A stretch of 64,000 nucleotides of DNA from assembly GCF_032118995.1 (NCBI RefSeq), contig NC_092667.1, positions 4,146,931 through 4,210,930 on the forward strand. Reading direction: 5' to 3'. Shown piece after piece: positions 47,704-60,330 of this stretch. How positions within the stretch are numbered: the stretch's first letter is position 1; each line of letters opens with the position of its first letter. The notes under the pieces are model-generated. The model saw nothing but the letters and a program-made list of their open reading frames with translations, was not told the origin of the DNA and made no database searches. This DNA comes from Asterias amurensis. Its lineage: Eukaryota > Echinodermata > Asteroidea > Forcipulatida > Asteriidae. A program made the translations under genes and the position numbers.

Positions 47704-48320
47704 AGGGCCAAATTTCATAGACCTGCTTAGCACAAAAATTTGCTTAGCATGAAATTTCTTCCTTGATAAAAACAAGATTACCAACCAAATTTCCATATGT
47801 TGCATATATATTGCTTGTAACTGGTATAAAGCTGTTGTTTGCTTATCCTGAAAATCAGGTGGAAATTTGGTTGGTAATCCTGTTTTTATCAGGAAGAAAT
47901 TGCATGTTAAAGCCATTGGACCCTTTCGGTACAGACAAAAAAAAGTTCACAGATTTACAAATAATTTACAGGGTTTACAGAAGGTAATGGTGAAAGACTT
48001 CTCTTGAAATATTAGTCCATGAAATGCTTTACTTTTTGAGAAAACGGTAAAACAATATAAATTCTCGTTAACGAGAATTACGGATTTGTTACAAACACAT
48101 GTCATGACACGGCGAAACGCGCGAAAACAGGAGTGGGTTTTCCCGTTATTTTCTCCCGACTCCGATGTCCGATTGAGCCTAAATTTCCACAGGATTGTTA
48201 TTTTATATATAAGTTGTGATACACGAAGTGTGGGACTTGGACAATACTGTTTACCGAAAGTGTATAATGGCTGTAAGCATTTTTTTTGTGTGTTTAGCAG
48301 CTCTATGGAATTGGGCCCAG
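47704..48320. mobile_element. Family C element interrupted by MITE B copy 2
   Basis: The left end GGGCCAAATTTCATAGACC and inverted right end GGGCCCAATTCCATAGAGC flank a palindromic body (TTACCAACCAAATTTCCA and its inverse). MITE B sits in the right part at 47907-48276. Confidence 0.75.
47907..48276. mobile_element. MITE family B, copy 2
   Basis: TTAAAGCCATTGGACCCTTT at the left; the inverted right end reads TTACAGCCATTATACACTTT. About 370 bp, closely similar to 29109-29485. Nested in family C, so it is the younger insertion. Confidence 0.85.
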
Positions 48321-50050
48321 GTATGCGGTATTATGTTTTGTTATATGAACCATAGATGACGAGTGTAGAAGGCAAGACACTAACTCCCTTAGCAATTAGC
48401 ATACAGTCCAAAAAGCTAAATATTCAAAAAATAGTTTTAAATTAGAAGTCTCACAGCTTTTTACATTTCTGCTCAATTTATGGATTGTCCAAGGTCTAGT
48501 AACAAGCACAATTGGCAAATGCGCCATACCTAATCATCCGCAGACAAAAAAGGGGGGGGGGGGTGTCACCAAGAGCAAGTCAGCCCTGTCTGTAGGAAAA
48601 AAATGTGTATGTTCCTATTAAAATAACCACCTGCATTCCTTTCCATTCTCAACAATTCAAAATTTCATTTTTAATTGTTGGAGTGTTTTTTGGGTTTTCT
48701 TTTGGTGTTTTTTAGGGGGAAGGGATGTATTTTTTCCCGACCGGTTGAAAAGTTAGACGAGAGGAACGTTTTATGAAGAGAGACAAGTGTCTTAGTTGAC
48801 CTATTATATGAATATTATGAACAGAATTCATCTGAACAAATCAAAAACAACATACTGGTTAAAGGTTTGGCTAAAGAGATTATGTTGTTTATATTAGAAA
48901 TTTTGGATTACTACTGACCTAGTGTACAAAGCGAATTGTGATGTTTGTATGGTATACGCGGATTAAAACATATTTATAAATTGTATGTAATAACTTCTAC
49001 CAATTGGCAAGACTAACAAACTTAGTGCATGTTTTGTTTTAGTGAAACGCTCTAAAAGACTTTTCATGCAGGTTTCATTAATTACTTCATAATGTTTTTT
49101 TTCTGTGTATTTGCTCTGGTTTGTTTGAGCCTACTTGTAAGACACCGGTAGTTAAGATTGTACCATCTTCGGTCTTGTTTGCACAATGCCCTCCCTCGTG
49201 ATTAATATTCTATTTCTATTGTATATACAGATATGCAACGTGAATTCAAATTTCCACCAATCCGTCTTTATGAAACCATGTATAATAATTCACTTATTTC
49301 ACTTAAATAACCGTTGATTCACTTAATCAACGGTGCTTAATATAATTCATATATATAATAAGAAAAAGCAAGAATTTAAATAGTTTGAAGACTAGAAAGT
49401 TTCACTTAAGCCAGTGATAATATTGCTACATAAAATTTGAGAACAATATGACAATAAGTAAACAATTTACAAAGGGAAGAAATAAATTCATTGGACTATG
49501 ATCATATTATGTTTTTTAACAATTAATGATTGTAATGCTTCTTTATATAAGTCAACGCTTCTTCATTTTTATAATCATCTCCCACTGTCCATCTACCATC
49601 TACAAAACAGGTAGAGACAATAAGCTCAATATAGGTAACCTGTTAGACGGGTTTTTCATAGATAAAATTTCATAAAATAAAATTATTAATTGTAAAGTCA
49701 TAATAATAAATTTAAATAAACTATTATAAGGGTTGAATTGCTATATATAAATAATAAAATTTACAACCCAGATAACACCTTAGTATTTTTATACTTAAAG
49801 GCAACTTAATAATTGCAAGAAAATCTCAGAATTTAGTTTGAGCATAAAACATGTATGCGTATCTTTCTAAGCAGGTTTGTTTGAGGAATGCGTAGGCGGT
49901 TAATATGTCTTGACAATTATGTCAAAATAAAAGGCAAAGGTTATCGGATCCCTGTATAATGTTTAATGAAAGCCCTGGTGGTGTTAAGATGAAAGCCCTT
50001 ACCTTTAGGTCTTTGTATATACAAACTGCTGCCAATTTCTAAATTCAGTG
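48321..50050. other. Intergenic, AT-rich
   Basis: Between the convergent TMEM179 and SLC16-like genes. A G-run lies at about 48551-48562. No exon supported. Confidence 0.4.
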
Positions 50051-50056
50051 TTTATT
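50051..50056 (-). promoter_or_regulatory. Poly(A) signal (minus strand)
   Basis: TTTATT on the plus strand is AATAAA on the minus strand, about 260 bp past the SLC16-like stop. Confidence 0.4.
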
Positions 50057-50313
50057 TTTCATTATATCTCTGAACTTCGGAATCAATCGTGTCATTTCTT
50101 CGGGTACAAAAATACTGTTTCGAGTTTTTACATTTTTTCGTTTTTCAATTTAGACTGTTGCGTCTGTCCTTTAACGTTTTCTGAACATGGTCTGCGGAAA
50201 CGTTTTGCCTTCTTTCCTCTCGTTAGCGAAAAATCATACGTAAATCTTCAGAGAACGAGCGTAAATCCGTGTACAGTATCCAGATGTACGAATACGCAAA
50301 ACGTGACCCCTAC

Positions 50314-52698
50314 CTACACGGCAACTGCTTCGACTTCAGTTTGCTCGCCGAAATTAGCAGTCTGGTACCTATAGTCATTTGGTTTGACGGCAGTGAAGCA
50401 TTTGATCTGCAGTCTTCTCTTCACTGGTATGGTCACCATACTCAAAGCTGACATGAAGAAAATGGCGACCAAGACTACCAAACTGAGAGAATAGTTACCC
50501 GTAAGGTCGTAAAGAGCACCTGTCGAAACGAACCAATAAAGATTTAGTATAAGACGTCCTTCCTTTTTGAAAAAAAAAGAGAATTCTTTTTTTCCTGAAT
50601 GGCCGCCCGACACATTTCATAAAGACATTCGGTTAGGCTATACAAATTATTCAGACTTTTGTTATCATGCGTTATGTACGAACTGAATTATTATTATTAT
50701 TTTTAATATTAATTTGTCCATCACAATGAAAAACCCTTACCTGTAACCGAAGCACCTAAAATTACACCCAAGCCATACCCAAAGAGTACAACAGACGTTA
50801 CTGAATGGCTCCCGAGAGAGTGAAATACCTCATCAGCTGCTGAAAAGCAGGATCCATAGTTTACTCCACGTAACATTCCCCAAACTGGTACAGAAAAAAA
50901 TATAGGAGTGCAATATTAAAGGAAAGTCAATTGCTTTTATTTATTTGCTTGTAATGTTTTATAATTGTTATATATTTTTGTTTACATACCATTCTTGCCT
51001 TTTAGTCTATTCAGTGAAAAAAATCTGAACAATATTAAAAAATAATGAATGGGAGAACACTAGGTGGCAACAGACTTAGCAGGTAAATATCCATTGTTTA
51101 TGTAGCTCTGAGCAGGCACACTTCACACACAAAAATATTGGATTTTTTTACTGCAACCAATCGTTCCACAAGTTCCATATTATTATCATTGTATAATTTA
51201 TATTACATACACACTTACCCAGTGACAAGGCAAGCAAATGTCCAAACGAAGAAGATATCGTTAAGAATGCAGAAACAACGGCAGCTATGGCTGAAGATAG
51301 CGCAATGGCGTACAATTTAAAAAACGGCAGGTGATCTCCAAACACCGCGTAGAGGACCTTCCCACCAACTTCTGCTGCACCCATGATAAGGAGAGCCACT
51401 GATTTCTTATCAGTATCAAGACCCATGGTATCCACGAAACTTGACTGGTGGTAAATAAAACAGTAAAGAGATATTACTTGAAACTGTCTACTTTAGATAG
51501 CGTCTCATAAATTGGGACGGTAGGGACACTTTTAGGGGTTTGGTATAGTATGGACTTTGGTTTGTTAATCAAAATGCCAAACGTGTAAGTGTAACACTTT
51601 CTCGTATATTTAGAACGTTCCACAGGCCATGAACGTTGTTCCAATTGTGACGTAGGGTAATAATAGTATAGAATACACGTATATCTCAATACACTCAATA
51701 CCCGTGACCAAAGACGTATACTTTCCAGATTTCATTTTTGTTTTGGGGACAAGGTGAGTGTCTTAATATTTTTTTTGTCATGTTCACCTAAGTAGCCTAC
51801 AATAAATACATTTTCAAGTGTATTGATTTGACAACAAATTGAGATACTAAGTTTTTGAACTGGTTTGATGCCAGCGTGAATTAGTTGTATCACAGGTACC
51901 AGTGGTATTATAAAATTAAGAAGAATGTAAACGAAACATCTTATCAAAGCTTGAGGCCATTATGTTGTTGAATGTCTTATACGTACATAGTTTATAATCA
52001 TAAAGCTCCATCCAAATTGGGAGAGTGTGATGGATGTGACCCACAGCCAGACTTCCACATTCAACAACACGTTCCCGTTGTTCGCAGTACTAATTCCTAT
52101 CTCCTTAAGTTCCGCAACGTCATTTTCATCATCTTTGAATGTCTTACAATCTCCATCCTCTTCGAGGTCTCTGTCTGCCATCGCAACCTTTTCTTCTTTG
52201 GAGCTTCTTTCTTGATCATCAGATGGAGTTTTCTTATCCGTAGATTGTTTGAGTTGTTTATGCTTCGGGGAGGATAAAAACGGCAATCCGACAAAGAAAC
52301 CGAAAACTAAGCCAAAACCACTTAAGATTCTGCAACAATTTCTCCAGCCATGTACAGCACTTAGTATAGTGAGAACAGGTCCTTGGATCAATACACCTGA
52401 AAGGATATAATCAAAGTATAACTGTCAATATGTTGTAACTTAGGCCTATAGCCTGAACATCAGACGTCACATTTCGAGGCTCGAGACAGGGACCCATTCT
52501 AATAAGAGTAGCTTATCTATAGTTGTGAGTTACGTGAGAGGGCAGCAGACCGTACCAAAACCCCTTATTTTGTATGCGGTCACCGTACCAAGCGTACACG
52601 TTTCAATGTCCTCGCAGCACAAAGGCTGAACTACATTCTTCGTTCACAATTTTCTTTTACATTTGTAATCAATACAACTGAGCTGTTGTTGTTGTTGT

Positions 52699-52739
<41 letters not shown>

Positions 52740-53766
52740 TGTTTTTGTTTGTTTTTTTCTCTTGTATTTTTCTTTCTTTTTTTCTGGGGGGGGGGGGTTT
52801 ACCTATAGAAGATCCAGTAGTGCTGGCTGAAGTTACTGCACAGACGTTCTGCCGTCCCGAGAACCATTCCAGCATGAAGTTTCCACACGCAGAAATCAGA
52901 CAGCAGGAACCAAACCCAGTAATACTGAACGTCACAAAGCAATACGCTATGGTGGGTGAGAATGAAAGAGCCAAGTACCCTGCTGAGTGGAGGACGATAC
53001 CAAGAAGCAGCAATCGATAACTGCCGATCTTACTTCCGATTATTGCAGTCAGTGGACTTGCTAAACACACTAGACCTGAGCCCAAGGCGCCTACCCAACC
53101 TGGAAGAAATATAGTTGGTTTAAAAACGCAACACATCTGTTTTGCATGTAACAATAAATACCAAATATGGGGGAAAACGTCAAACGAAGACATTGTTTTT
53201 ATAAACTTAAATCTTCTTTTTAAATTATTAATAACAACAACTCTTGAAACAATACAATTGGTAATTTTTCTATAAAACCCATCAATTGTAAAATATTTGC
53301 ATTTGTGCAAAATTAGGACGCGGTTGCTACGAGTGATTGTAACCCAGCCCCCCCCCCCCCCCCCCAACCCTAATACCCTTCAATCTCAGCGCGTTTAAAT
53401 AAAACCAGCACTATCTGAGACTGAATTGTTTCTAGCACTGGAAGGCTTTTTCGAATTTTTAATAATAAGAATTGAATTCTTAAATTTCAATGCCGGACCA
53501 CAGTGTGTTGACAAATTCCAGCTAGAAATGCGACTGGCCTCAAGTGAAATCGTTAGTGTTTATATAAATTAAATAAACTATTCAAACTATTTGAATGGTT
53601 TTCTCGACACTGACACTTCTCAATACTTACTGATAATGAGAGCAGTTTGTTCAAACTCCAATTGTAGCTCGGTAAAGAAGACATTGTAACTATACGGTGA
53701 ACATGCAATGAAGAACTGGCCACAAGCTGCGAGTATGATCAGAACATGCCATCCCCATAACGACAT
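50314..53766 (-). CDS. Major facilitator, monocarboxylate transporter (SLC16)-like
   Basis: Six coding exons on the minus strand, 53631-53766, 52803-53099, 51987-52396, 51219-51444, 50741-50884 and 50314-50519, with GT-AG borders, join in frame to 472 aa. TM1 starts at the N-terminus (WGWHVLIILAACGQFFIACS). Exon 2 holds TM2-TM5 with GSKIGSYRLLLLGIVLHSAG between TM2 and TM3, TGFGSCCLISACGNFMLEWF and TSASTTGSSIG. Exon 3 has TM6, the long charged central loop typical of SLC16 (KHKQLKQSTDKK to ENDVAELKE) and TM7. Exons 4-6 hold TM8-TM12 and a cytoplasmic tail. The family moves lactate, pyruvate, aromatic amino acids or related anions with protons. The substrate cannot be told from sequence. The usual N-terminal DGGWGW motif is reduced to WGW. 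Confidence 0.88.
52683..52738. repeat. TTG/CTG microsatellite
   Basis: TTG repeats change into TTGCTG hexamers over about 55 bp, followed by T-rich sequence and a G-run (52787-52798). It lies in an intron of the SLC16-like gene just past coding exon 2. Confidence 0.95.
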
Positions 53767-53849
53767 GGTGGCGGATTTGCTGATGATGTGCATGTACATC
53801 AGGTGCTATGCCATTTGTAGAGGTTGTGTGTGTCTACGGCAGGAGTATC

Positions 53850-55297
53850 GTTGATTCAATGGTTGGGGTTTCATCATGTTATAGTCAATAAAGTATTCAA
53901 CATCGCCTACGCATATCGGTAATACATCAACGATTTCAGTCTACTATTATGATGCAAATTCAGTCATCCTCTGTTGGTTTCAGTTAGTCAAGGTCATTGA
54001 TTTGCCAGGGGTCTAAATATAGGATGGACGATCAATATTGTTATGACTGTGCAAGTATCAGACGTATCAAAAAAGACTCGAACAAAGACTACCTTTCTAA
54101 GGAAACCAATCTTCATTTTAAATTGTATTCATAAAAAAATCGTGAAAATAAAAATAACTTTAGAAATTTGTTTAATATCCAATTTGAGTTTTCATATTTT
54201 TACGAATAATATTTGTTAAAATTAGCATTAACAGTTTTTAAATTTGGGACAAGGACGTCTATATTTTAAAAAATCAATTAATTTGTCAAGCAAGCCCAAA
54301 TTTGTACGACGACCAGGTTTATTGACAGCATGTTTACAACAAAACAAATTAAGTAGGTCTGCTGAACCAATATACACAGTACAGTGGAAGGGAGGGCATA
54401 CGTGATAAAAACCCTTTATTCAAAGCCTACAGCAGCGTTTTGCATGAAGTAGTAATTTAGGCCTATAAATAATAATAAGAATAAAATACAACAGTAAAAA
54501 CATCAATTAAACTGAGAAATAAAAATTACAATACAATGGAATATTTTGTAAATAAAATGCACTGGCTGGTCATAATATGTCAATTTACTAAGGACTTTTC
54601 CATGCCACGTTCTCTTGCAAGCATTACCCAAAAAAAATCTTATCGCAAATATTTTGTTGGTTAGTACCCCACCAGTACGGGGGAATTTTTGGTTTCTTTA
54701 ACTTTGATATTGTTTTGATTCTTGATACAAGACCGAGCGCACTCTTGAAACTGGTAACATTTTACTCCATGTAAGCAAATGTCAAGTTCAACGTGACTTT
54801 AAAACGAGTTACGAAATAATAAGAGATTATCTTAAGTTAAAGACCCACTTTACCACAAGAAAATAATCATCCGAACGCTGCCTTGAACACAGTGTTCATG
54901 CTTGGTTGTTTCGCTCTGAACTCCGATAGCGCCCTCTGTCTGTCCGCCCAGGAGAGTGTTGAACCACATTGCGTGTTTGGGGAAATCCCACAAACTGATG
55001 AATTCACGATAAACCTCTACATACACAGCAGTCTATGGGTCCATGTACATGTCAACGCCTCGAACATTTTACTCACGTGATGAATGGCATTACCTTCCGG
55101 TTTAAAACATTAATATGACTGCATATATTGCGCAATCTGTCTACATTTAGTCATCAAAATACCTGTTTTTGTCTCTCTTCTGGACTCAGTAAAAATTCAT
55201 GTGGATCAGTGAAGGTTTGCTTTTATTTGTATAGTAAGATTTCATCAATAGTGTACGAGTAATTTGTTGAATATATATAGCACATTTTAACGCATTG
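53850..55297. other. Intergenic
   Basis: AT-rich. A short plus ORF at 54883-55080 looks ordinary. Nothing recognised. Confidence 0.4.
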
Positions 55298-55416
55298 GGT
55301 CTAGGCTGTAGCCTGATGGCCTAACGGCAATTCCCTCGCCTTGCACTCAAAGGGTTCGCGGTTCAAATCTCGGTCCCACCGTAGCACAATAAAAAATAAA
55401 AAAAATGTGTATAGCC

Positions 55417-55444
<28 letters not shown>
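55298..55444 (+). mobile_element. tRNA-derived SINE
   Basis: An A-box-like TGGCCTAACGG at 55317-55327 and a B-box GGTTCAAATC at 55360-55369 have tRNA spacing. They are followed by GGTCCCACC, a short body and a 28-nt poly(A) run (55417-55444). Internal pol III promoter plus A-tail marks a SINE rather than a tRNA gene. Confidence 0.8.
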
Positions 55445-55447
<3 letters not shown>

Positions 55448-55611
55448 TGAACACACCCCTAATCAGTAGTGTTAGTATAAATTCACATAAAAATTGGATT
55501 TATACTTGAATGCCAAAAAGCGGTTCCTTTGAGAGGTATAAGAGTGTAAGGTTAAAGAGGCGAATAGCTAAAGGCTATTGAGCTTCAGCCTTTTACGAAT
55601 CATAGAGGAAG

Positions 55612-56244
55612 TTAAAGGAAACGTTGCCTTGGATCGGACGAGTTGGTCTATTAAAAGCGTTTGAAACCGTTTGTTATAAAATGCATATGGTTAGAAAGAT
55701 GTTTTAAAAGTAGAATATAATGATCCACATAAGTATCACTCGAAATTGCACGGTTTTCCTTTTACGTCGCGAACTATCACGGTCGGCCATTTATGGGAGT
55801 CAAAATTTTTACTCCCATAAATGGCCGACTGTGTTAGTCGACAGGGTAAAAAGAAAACCGTGCAATTTCGAGTCATATTTGTGTACATCATTGTGTTTTA
55901 TACTGGATCAAACAATTTCGGTGGCTTTTACTCAATGTGTTTGATTGATTATATGTTCATCTTTTTACTTGTACATGTATCTTTATTGTTTTATGATCAT
56001 ACTTTATGGATTTTAATTTTGGACCTTTTAATTTTTTTGTTTTTGTGGTTAAAATTTTTGTTGTTGTAAAGCGCCTGGGAGCATTTTTAATGGATTTGGC
56101 GCTATATAAATGTTTATTATTCATTTTATTTTTTATTTATTCTACTTTTACAATATCTTTCTAACCACATACCTTTTACAACAAACGGTTACAGAACGAT
56201 TTTCAAAGACCAACTCGACAGATCCAAGGCAACGCGTTCCTTTA
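55612..56244. mobile_element. MITE family A, copy 4, with retroposon inserted
   Basis: TTAAAGGAAACGTTGCC at the left, GGCAACGCGTTCCTTTAA at the right, GTCGGCCATTTATGGGAGTC in the centre. The right arm is interrupted at about 55895-56145 by a retroposon 3' end. Confidence 0.85.
55895..56145 (+). mobile_element. Retroposon 3' end inside MITE A copy 4
   Basis: About 250 bp ending AAAGCGCCTGGGAGC, ATTTGGCGCTATATAAATG and TTATTATT. It shares the tail of the 25.4 and 27.3 kb copies. TTTTAT occurs at both junctions as a possible short target repeat. Confidence 0.65.
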
Positions 56245-56284
56245 AAGCTTCAGTTGACACAAGAACGAACCCGAACACATTAGT

Positions 56285-56790
<506 letters not shown>

Positions 56791-56799
56791 AGTGGTGAA

Positions 56800-57343
56800 A
56801 TACCAACATAAGGAAAAGAATGATGTATGTTGTTTGTTGATGTTGTGTTTGCTCCTTTAACGGTTTTCGTTTCTAACTTCTTTTTGTTTGGGTGGGGGTA
56901 GTTAGCCCTAATTAGCTTAGTGATACTTATGGAATATAAGTAAGCATGCTGTAAACATCTGTGATTTGACTTTCTTATGAGATAATATAAGTGATTTGTC
57001 GGTAAAAAAAACCCTGTATAGAATGTCTGATTTTGTGTGTATCATGGTCTCATCAATGCCTCGTGATCACTTCTTGTTTTGTTTAGATTTGTTGTAAGAT
57101 TTTGTTTTCTTGGGAGCAAATTTGTTTTTATATCAATACATTTTTATTTGCATCACCCACATTGTTTGATAATGCGCTCAGTCTAGCCGGGTGAGCAGTT
57201 GATGACACATGAACTGAAAAACTTCGCTCATGAATATGCGGGAAAAGCTCGTTCGAAATAATTTCAACCTTGTTTTACATTGTCATTAAAAATAAGTGTC
57301 AATTTGTCAATTAGTTTGAGACCAGATTATTAAATATAAGGGT
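56800..57343. other. Intergenic
   Basis: AT-rich, nothing recognised. Confidence 0.4.
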
Positions 57344-57563
57344 AGACTATAGACGATGTGACCTATGTTTACATTCAAACCGCCCTCTGTTGACAAATCA
57401 CTATATACGTCATGTTTCGCCGGGCACTGAGTTGCGTAGTCATAGTAAGATTGCGTACACTTTCTAGCTGGCTGCCAAAACACAAAGGTTTTGCCCGGCG
57501 GTATGCGCGCGAATCATGTTATGGTTTTTGTGTGACGTCACAGGTCACATCGTCTATACGTCT
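57344..57563. mobile_element. Small TIR element (MITE)
   Basis: AGACTATAGACGATGTGACC at the left is mirrored by GGTCACATCGTCTATACGTCT at the right. 220 bp, GC-richer inside, with TGTGACGTCACAG next to the right end. No clear target duplication. Confidence 0.6.
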
Positions 57564-57856
57564 GGTAATCACTCTTAAAATTAATGACAATAAAAAAGTA
57601 CCGCAGCTTTCCGTTGTATAAAACATTTTGAGAACCAGTTCACTCTGAAGTAATGTACTATGGAAAACGAATAAATATTTGAACTTGAAAAGCGTTACTG
57701 TCAGATACGTTTTTCAGATTGTGTCTTTTATAGCAATATGCGCAATAACGAAATACCATTTACCGTAAGCTAAGTTTACCTCCATTGGTTCGTATAATAA
57801 TTGAGCAAAACATTTTGTTTTGTGTTTTTTTAAGTTCAAGTTTGGTTAGATCAACT

Positions 57857-58051
57857 CTAGACTTGTGAACAAGTCGTTAAAATATGTTGCACCATAGTAA
57901 AACGGCTCTCTCGCAACTATCTCGCAAAGGACTGCTCCTTGCCGGGGTACTGCTGTTCGCAGATTCGGTTAAATTGGACCTTAGTCGAGAGCAGTCTCGC
58001 GAGATGTTTGCAAGAGGGTCGTCGTCGCGACAGACTTGTCCACAAGTCTAG
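57857..58051. mobile_element. Small TIR element whose ends are themselves palindromes
   Basis: The left end CTAGACTTGTGAACAAGTCG and right end CGACAGACTTGTCCACAAGT(CTAG) are inverted copies. Each contains a smaller palindrome, ACTTGTnnACAAGT. The interior (CTCTCGCAACTATCTCGCAA) is also partly mirrored. Confidence 0.65.
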
Positions 58052-58315
58052 GGAAACTCCGAGAAAATATTGAACTTACACAAACATCAAGGGTCGGTTA
58101 TTGTGCACACAATCGTGCACAATAGCATTAGATTGTGACAGGTGTACTGACCCAAAACATATAAAGGTTTGTTGTACAAAGTACAATGTACATCGACATA
58201 ATTATTTTTTTTTCCTTTGTGGAGTACCTTTCCCTAACATGTTTACCAGTCCCAGTGTATATTCATGGTTTGTTATGGGATATTTTGTTCACTGCATAAA
58301 GACACTACAGCAGTC

Positions 58316-59101
58316 ATGACATCCTACACAAGTTGGATGGAACAGTTGCCTGATTCACACTCAGTGTGTACTTTATCCATACCAGGAACCCACTGCACGA
58401 TGAGCCAATATGGTGGCCCATCGCATCAGTGTCAAACACTGCCTTTATCCAAGCAATATGAAACAGGAATACGATTTGTCGATATACGATGTCGACATTT
58501 CAACGATGGCCTACTGATCCATCATGATGTGATCTACCAGCTCACAAACTTGGGCAATGTTCTTGAGGCGACGGAGAAGTTCTTAGACGCACACGCCACA
58601 GAGATCGTCTTTATGCGCATTAAGGAAGAGTGTAAACCAGAGAGCAACACTACGACCTTTGCTGAAGCTGTCCAACTTTGTCTCAATAGGTTCTCATCTA
58701 CTCTATTTTATCAAGGGGAGGAGTTTCCATTGGTGAAGGAAGCTCGGGGGAAAATTGTAGTTCTACGAGACTATGATGGTGGTTCGGGATCAGTCGGGCT
58801 TCCATACGGGGCTTTAGATGTTAAAGATGGGGGGAAGATCCCAAGTTTACTTCTTGAAGACATCGAGGCAAAATGGCATACCGTAAGGAGCAATCTTGAT
58901 AGAGCCAAGCAAGGATCGAGCAGCTCTGTGTACCTTACCTATTGTAGTGGCACTAGTGCACTGGCTTGGCCGCTTGCTGTTGCAGAGCGTGTGAACTCGT
59001 ACTTGTCGGATTTCTTGAAGGGAAAGACAAGATGGGGAATTGTTGCCATGGATTTCCCTGATCCTGAGATCATCGGTAAAATTATCAACTCAAATTTTTA
59101 A
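58316..59101 (+). CDS. Bacterial-type PI-PLC X-domain protein
   Basis: Intronless, 261 aa from the ATG at 58316 (an upstream in-frame ATG at 58265 would add 17 residues; an AG just before 58316 could be a splice acceptor). The whole protein is one X-type PI-PLC barrel: LSIPGTHCTMS, LSKQYETGIRFVDIRCRHFN, LLIHHDVIYQ, EIVFMRIKEE, EARGKIVVLRDY and the C-terminal MDFPD. Bacillus-type enzymes cleave phosphatidylinositol or GPI anchors to diacylglycerol and cyclic inositol phosphate without calcium. First catalytic His = H26, Arg = R58, second His = H69/H70, C-terminal Asp = D246; the usual Asp after the first His is Cys27. No signal peptide, no EF-hand, C2 or PH domain. Similarity is to secreted bacterial enzymes, so old horizontal transfer is possible. 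Confidence 0.9.
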   Translation: MTSYTSWMEQLPDSHSVCTLSIPGTHCTMSQYGGPSHQCQTLPLSKQYETGIRFVDIRCRHFNDGLLIHHDVIYQLTNLGNVLEATEKFLDAHATEIVFMRIKEECKPESNTTTFAEAVQLCLNRFSSTLFYQGEEFPLVKEARGKIVVLRDYDGGSGSVGLPYGALDVKDGGKIPSLLLEDIEAKWHTVRSNLDRAKQGSSSSVYLTYCSGTSALAWPLAVAERVNSYLSDFLKGKTRWGIVAMDFPDPEIIGKIINSNF

Positions 59102-59191
59102 CTTTTGGGGAATAATATTGCCAAATATTGCCGATATTTATAAAAGTAAATTTCGGCAAAATCTGCAACATTAAAAGATTTCATGCCGGAA

Positions 59192-59197
59192 AATAAA
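59192..59197 (+). promoter_or_regulatory. Poly(A) signal AATAAA
   Basis: AATAAA about 90 bp after the PI-PLC stop codon. Confidence 0.5.
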
Positions 59198-60330
59198 CAA
59201 AATGCGTTGGCAACCCAATCCAAGACATTCTATTCGTTTTGGGATTCATAGGTTAAAAACCAAAGTATTTGTGTCTTTATTTAAAATGAAAACTATGGAC
59301 AAGAAAAGTTTGATTGTTATAGATCCATTTTATTATACATAATAGACAATAAGTGTACATTTAAGACCAAAACAAAGCTAATTCTTTGACAAAAAGACAC
59401 TTTTTTTACGAGCAAAACATCCTTACACTCAGGTAATTCTAAATAGTGGTTTTATAAAGGTTGATAAATAAATAGAAAATTAAATCAAATCATGTTAAAC
59501 TTCAAAGATAAAGTTATAGCTGTGTATAATAAGTTATTCAAAAGGTATTCACCAAAGTTAATGGGAACAGGAGGGCCTTGTTCCTATTTTCAAGTTTTTT
59601 ATCATTGCTAGGAAATGAATGGTCACTCTGTGTTGCTTTGCTTTGGTAATTAAGAACGCTCAACCCCTATATGAGAGTACACTGAGGGCAAGACTGTGGT
59701 ATCCCAACGAGCCGAAATTAAATATGACACACCCTATTTAAGTCTTTGGCACCTTTATAGTATCGTTCATGAAATCAGGTCAAAAGACCCTCAAATTATC
59801 CCATAATCAAAATTTCATAAAGATTTACAGTGGTTTCACACGTCACCTTTCGCATATTTATTTACCTTAGAAAATATTGGATGAGAACTAGTCGAACAAT
59901 TCATCTTTGTGTTTTTTCGGGTTTTCACAGATATTTCGTGAAGTTAGAGGGTTACTTTTTCGTCGAAGTTTTGTGAACCTTTTCAGAGAAATTCAATGAG
60001 GCCTTTGCATCAGGGACCATCCAAACCGTTCAAACATTGTCAAGTATCCACAAGTAGTAAACATTTTCATCAAAATGTTTCTTTCCAAATTAGTGAACAT
60101 TATTTAAATAATATCAACATTTTCCCACTTATGAAGTCATATGCAATCTTCGAACACCACTCATTGGATGAAGGATGAAAGGTTTAATCGAAATAAAAAC
60201 ATATTATGTTTCAAAGCAATTGTAAGATCTACCATGACATAATTATTAGGCAACGGGTGCGTACTTGTACAGCTCCTTCCGTGACCATGGGTACCTTATT
60301 CGATGCGTTGATTGATCCGCACATTATTAT
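59198..60330. other. Intergenic between convergent PI-PLC and VGAT genes
   Basis: No exon or repeat recognised. It probably contains the VGAT 3' UTR (minus), but no clear AATAAA was seen close to the stop. Confidence 0.4.

Noticed and set aside
55305-55380. tRNA gene
   Set aside because: A and B boxes are present, but the ends do not form a clean acceptor stem and a poly(A) tail follows. SINE is the better reading.
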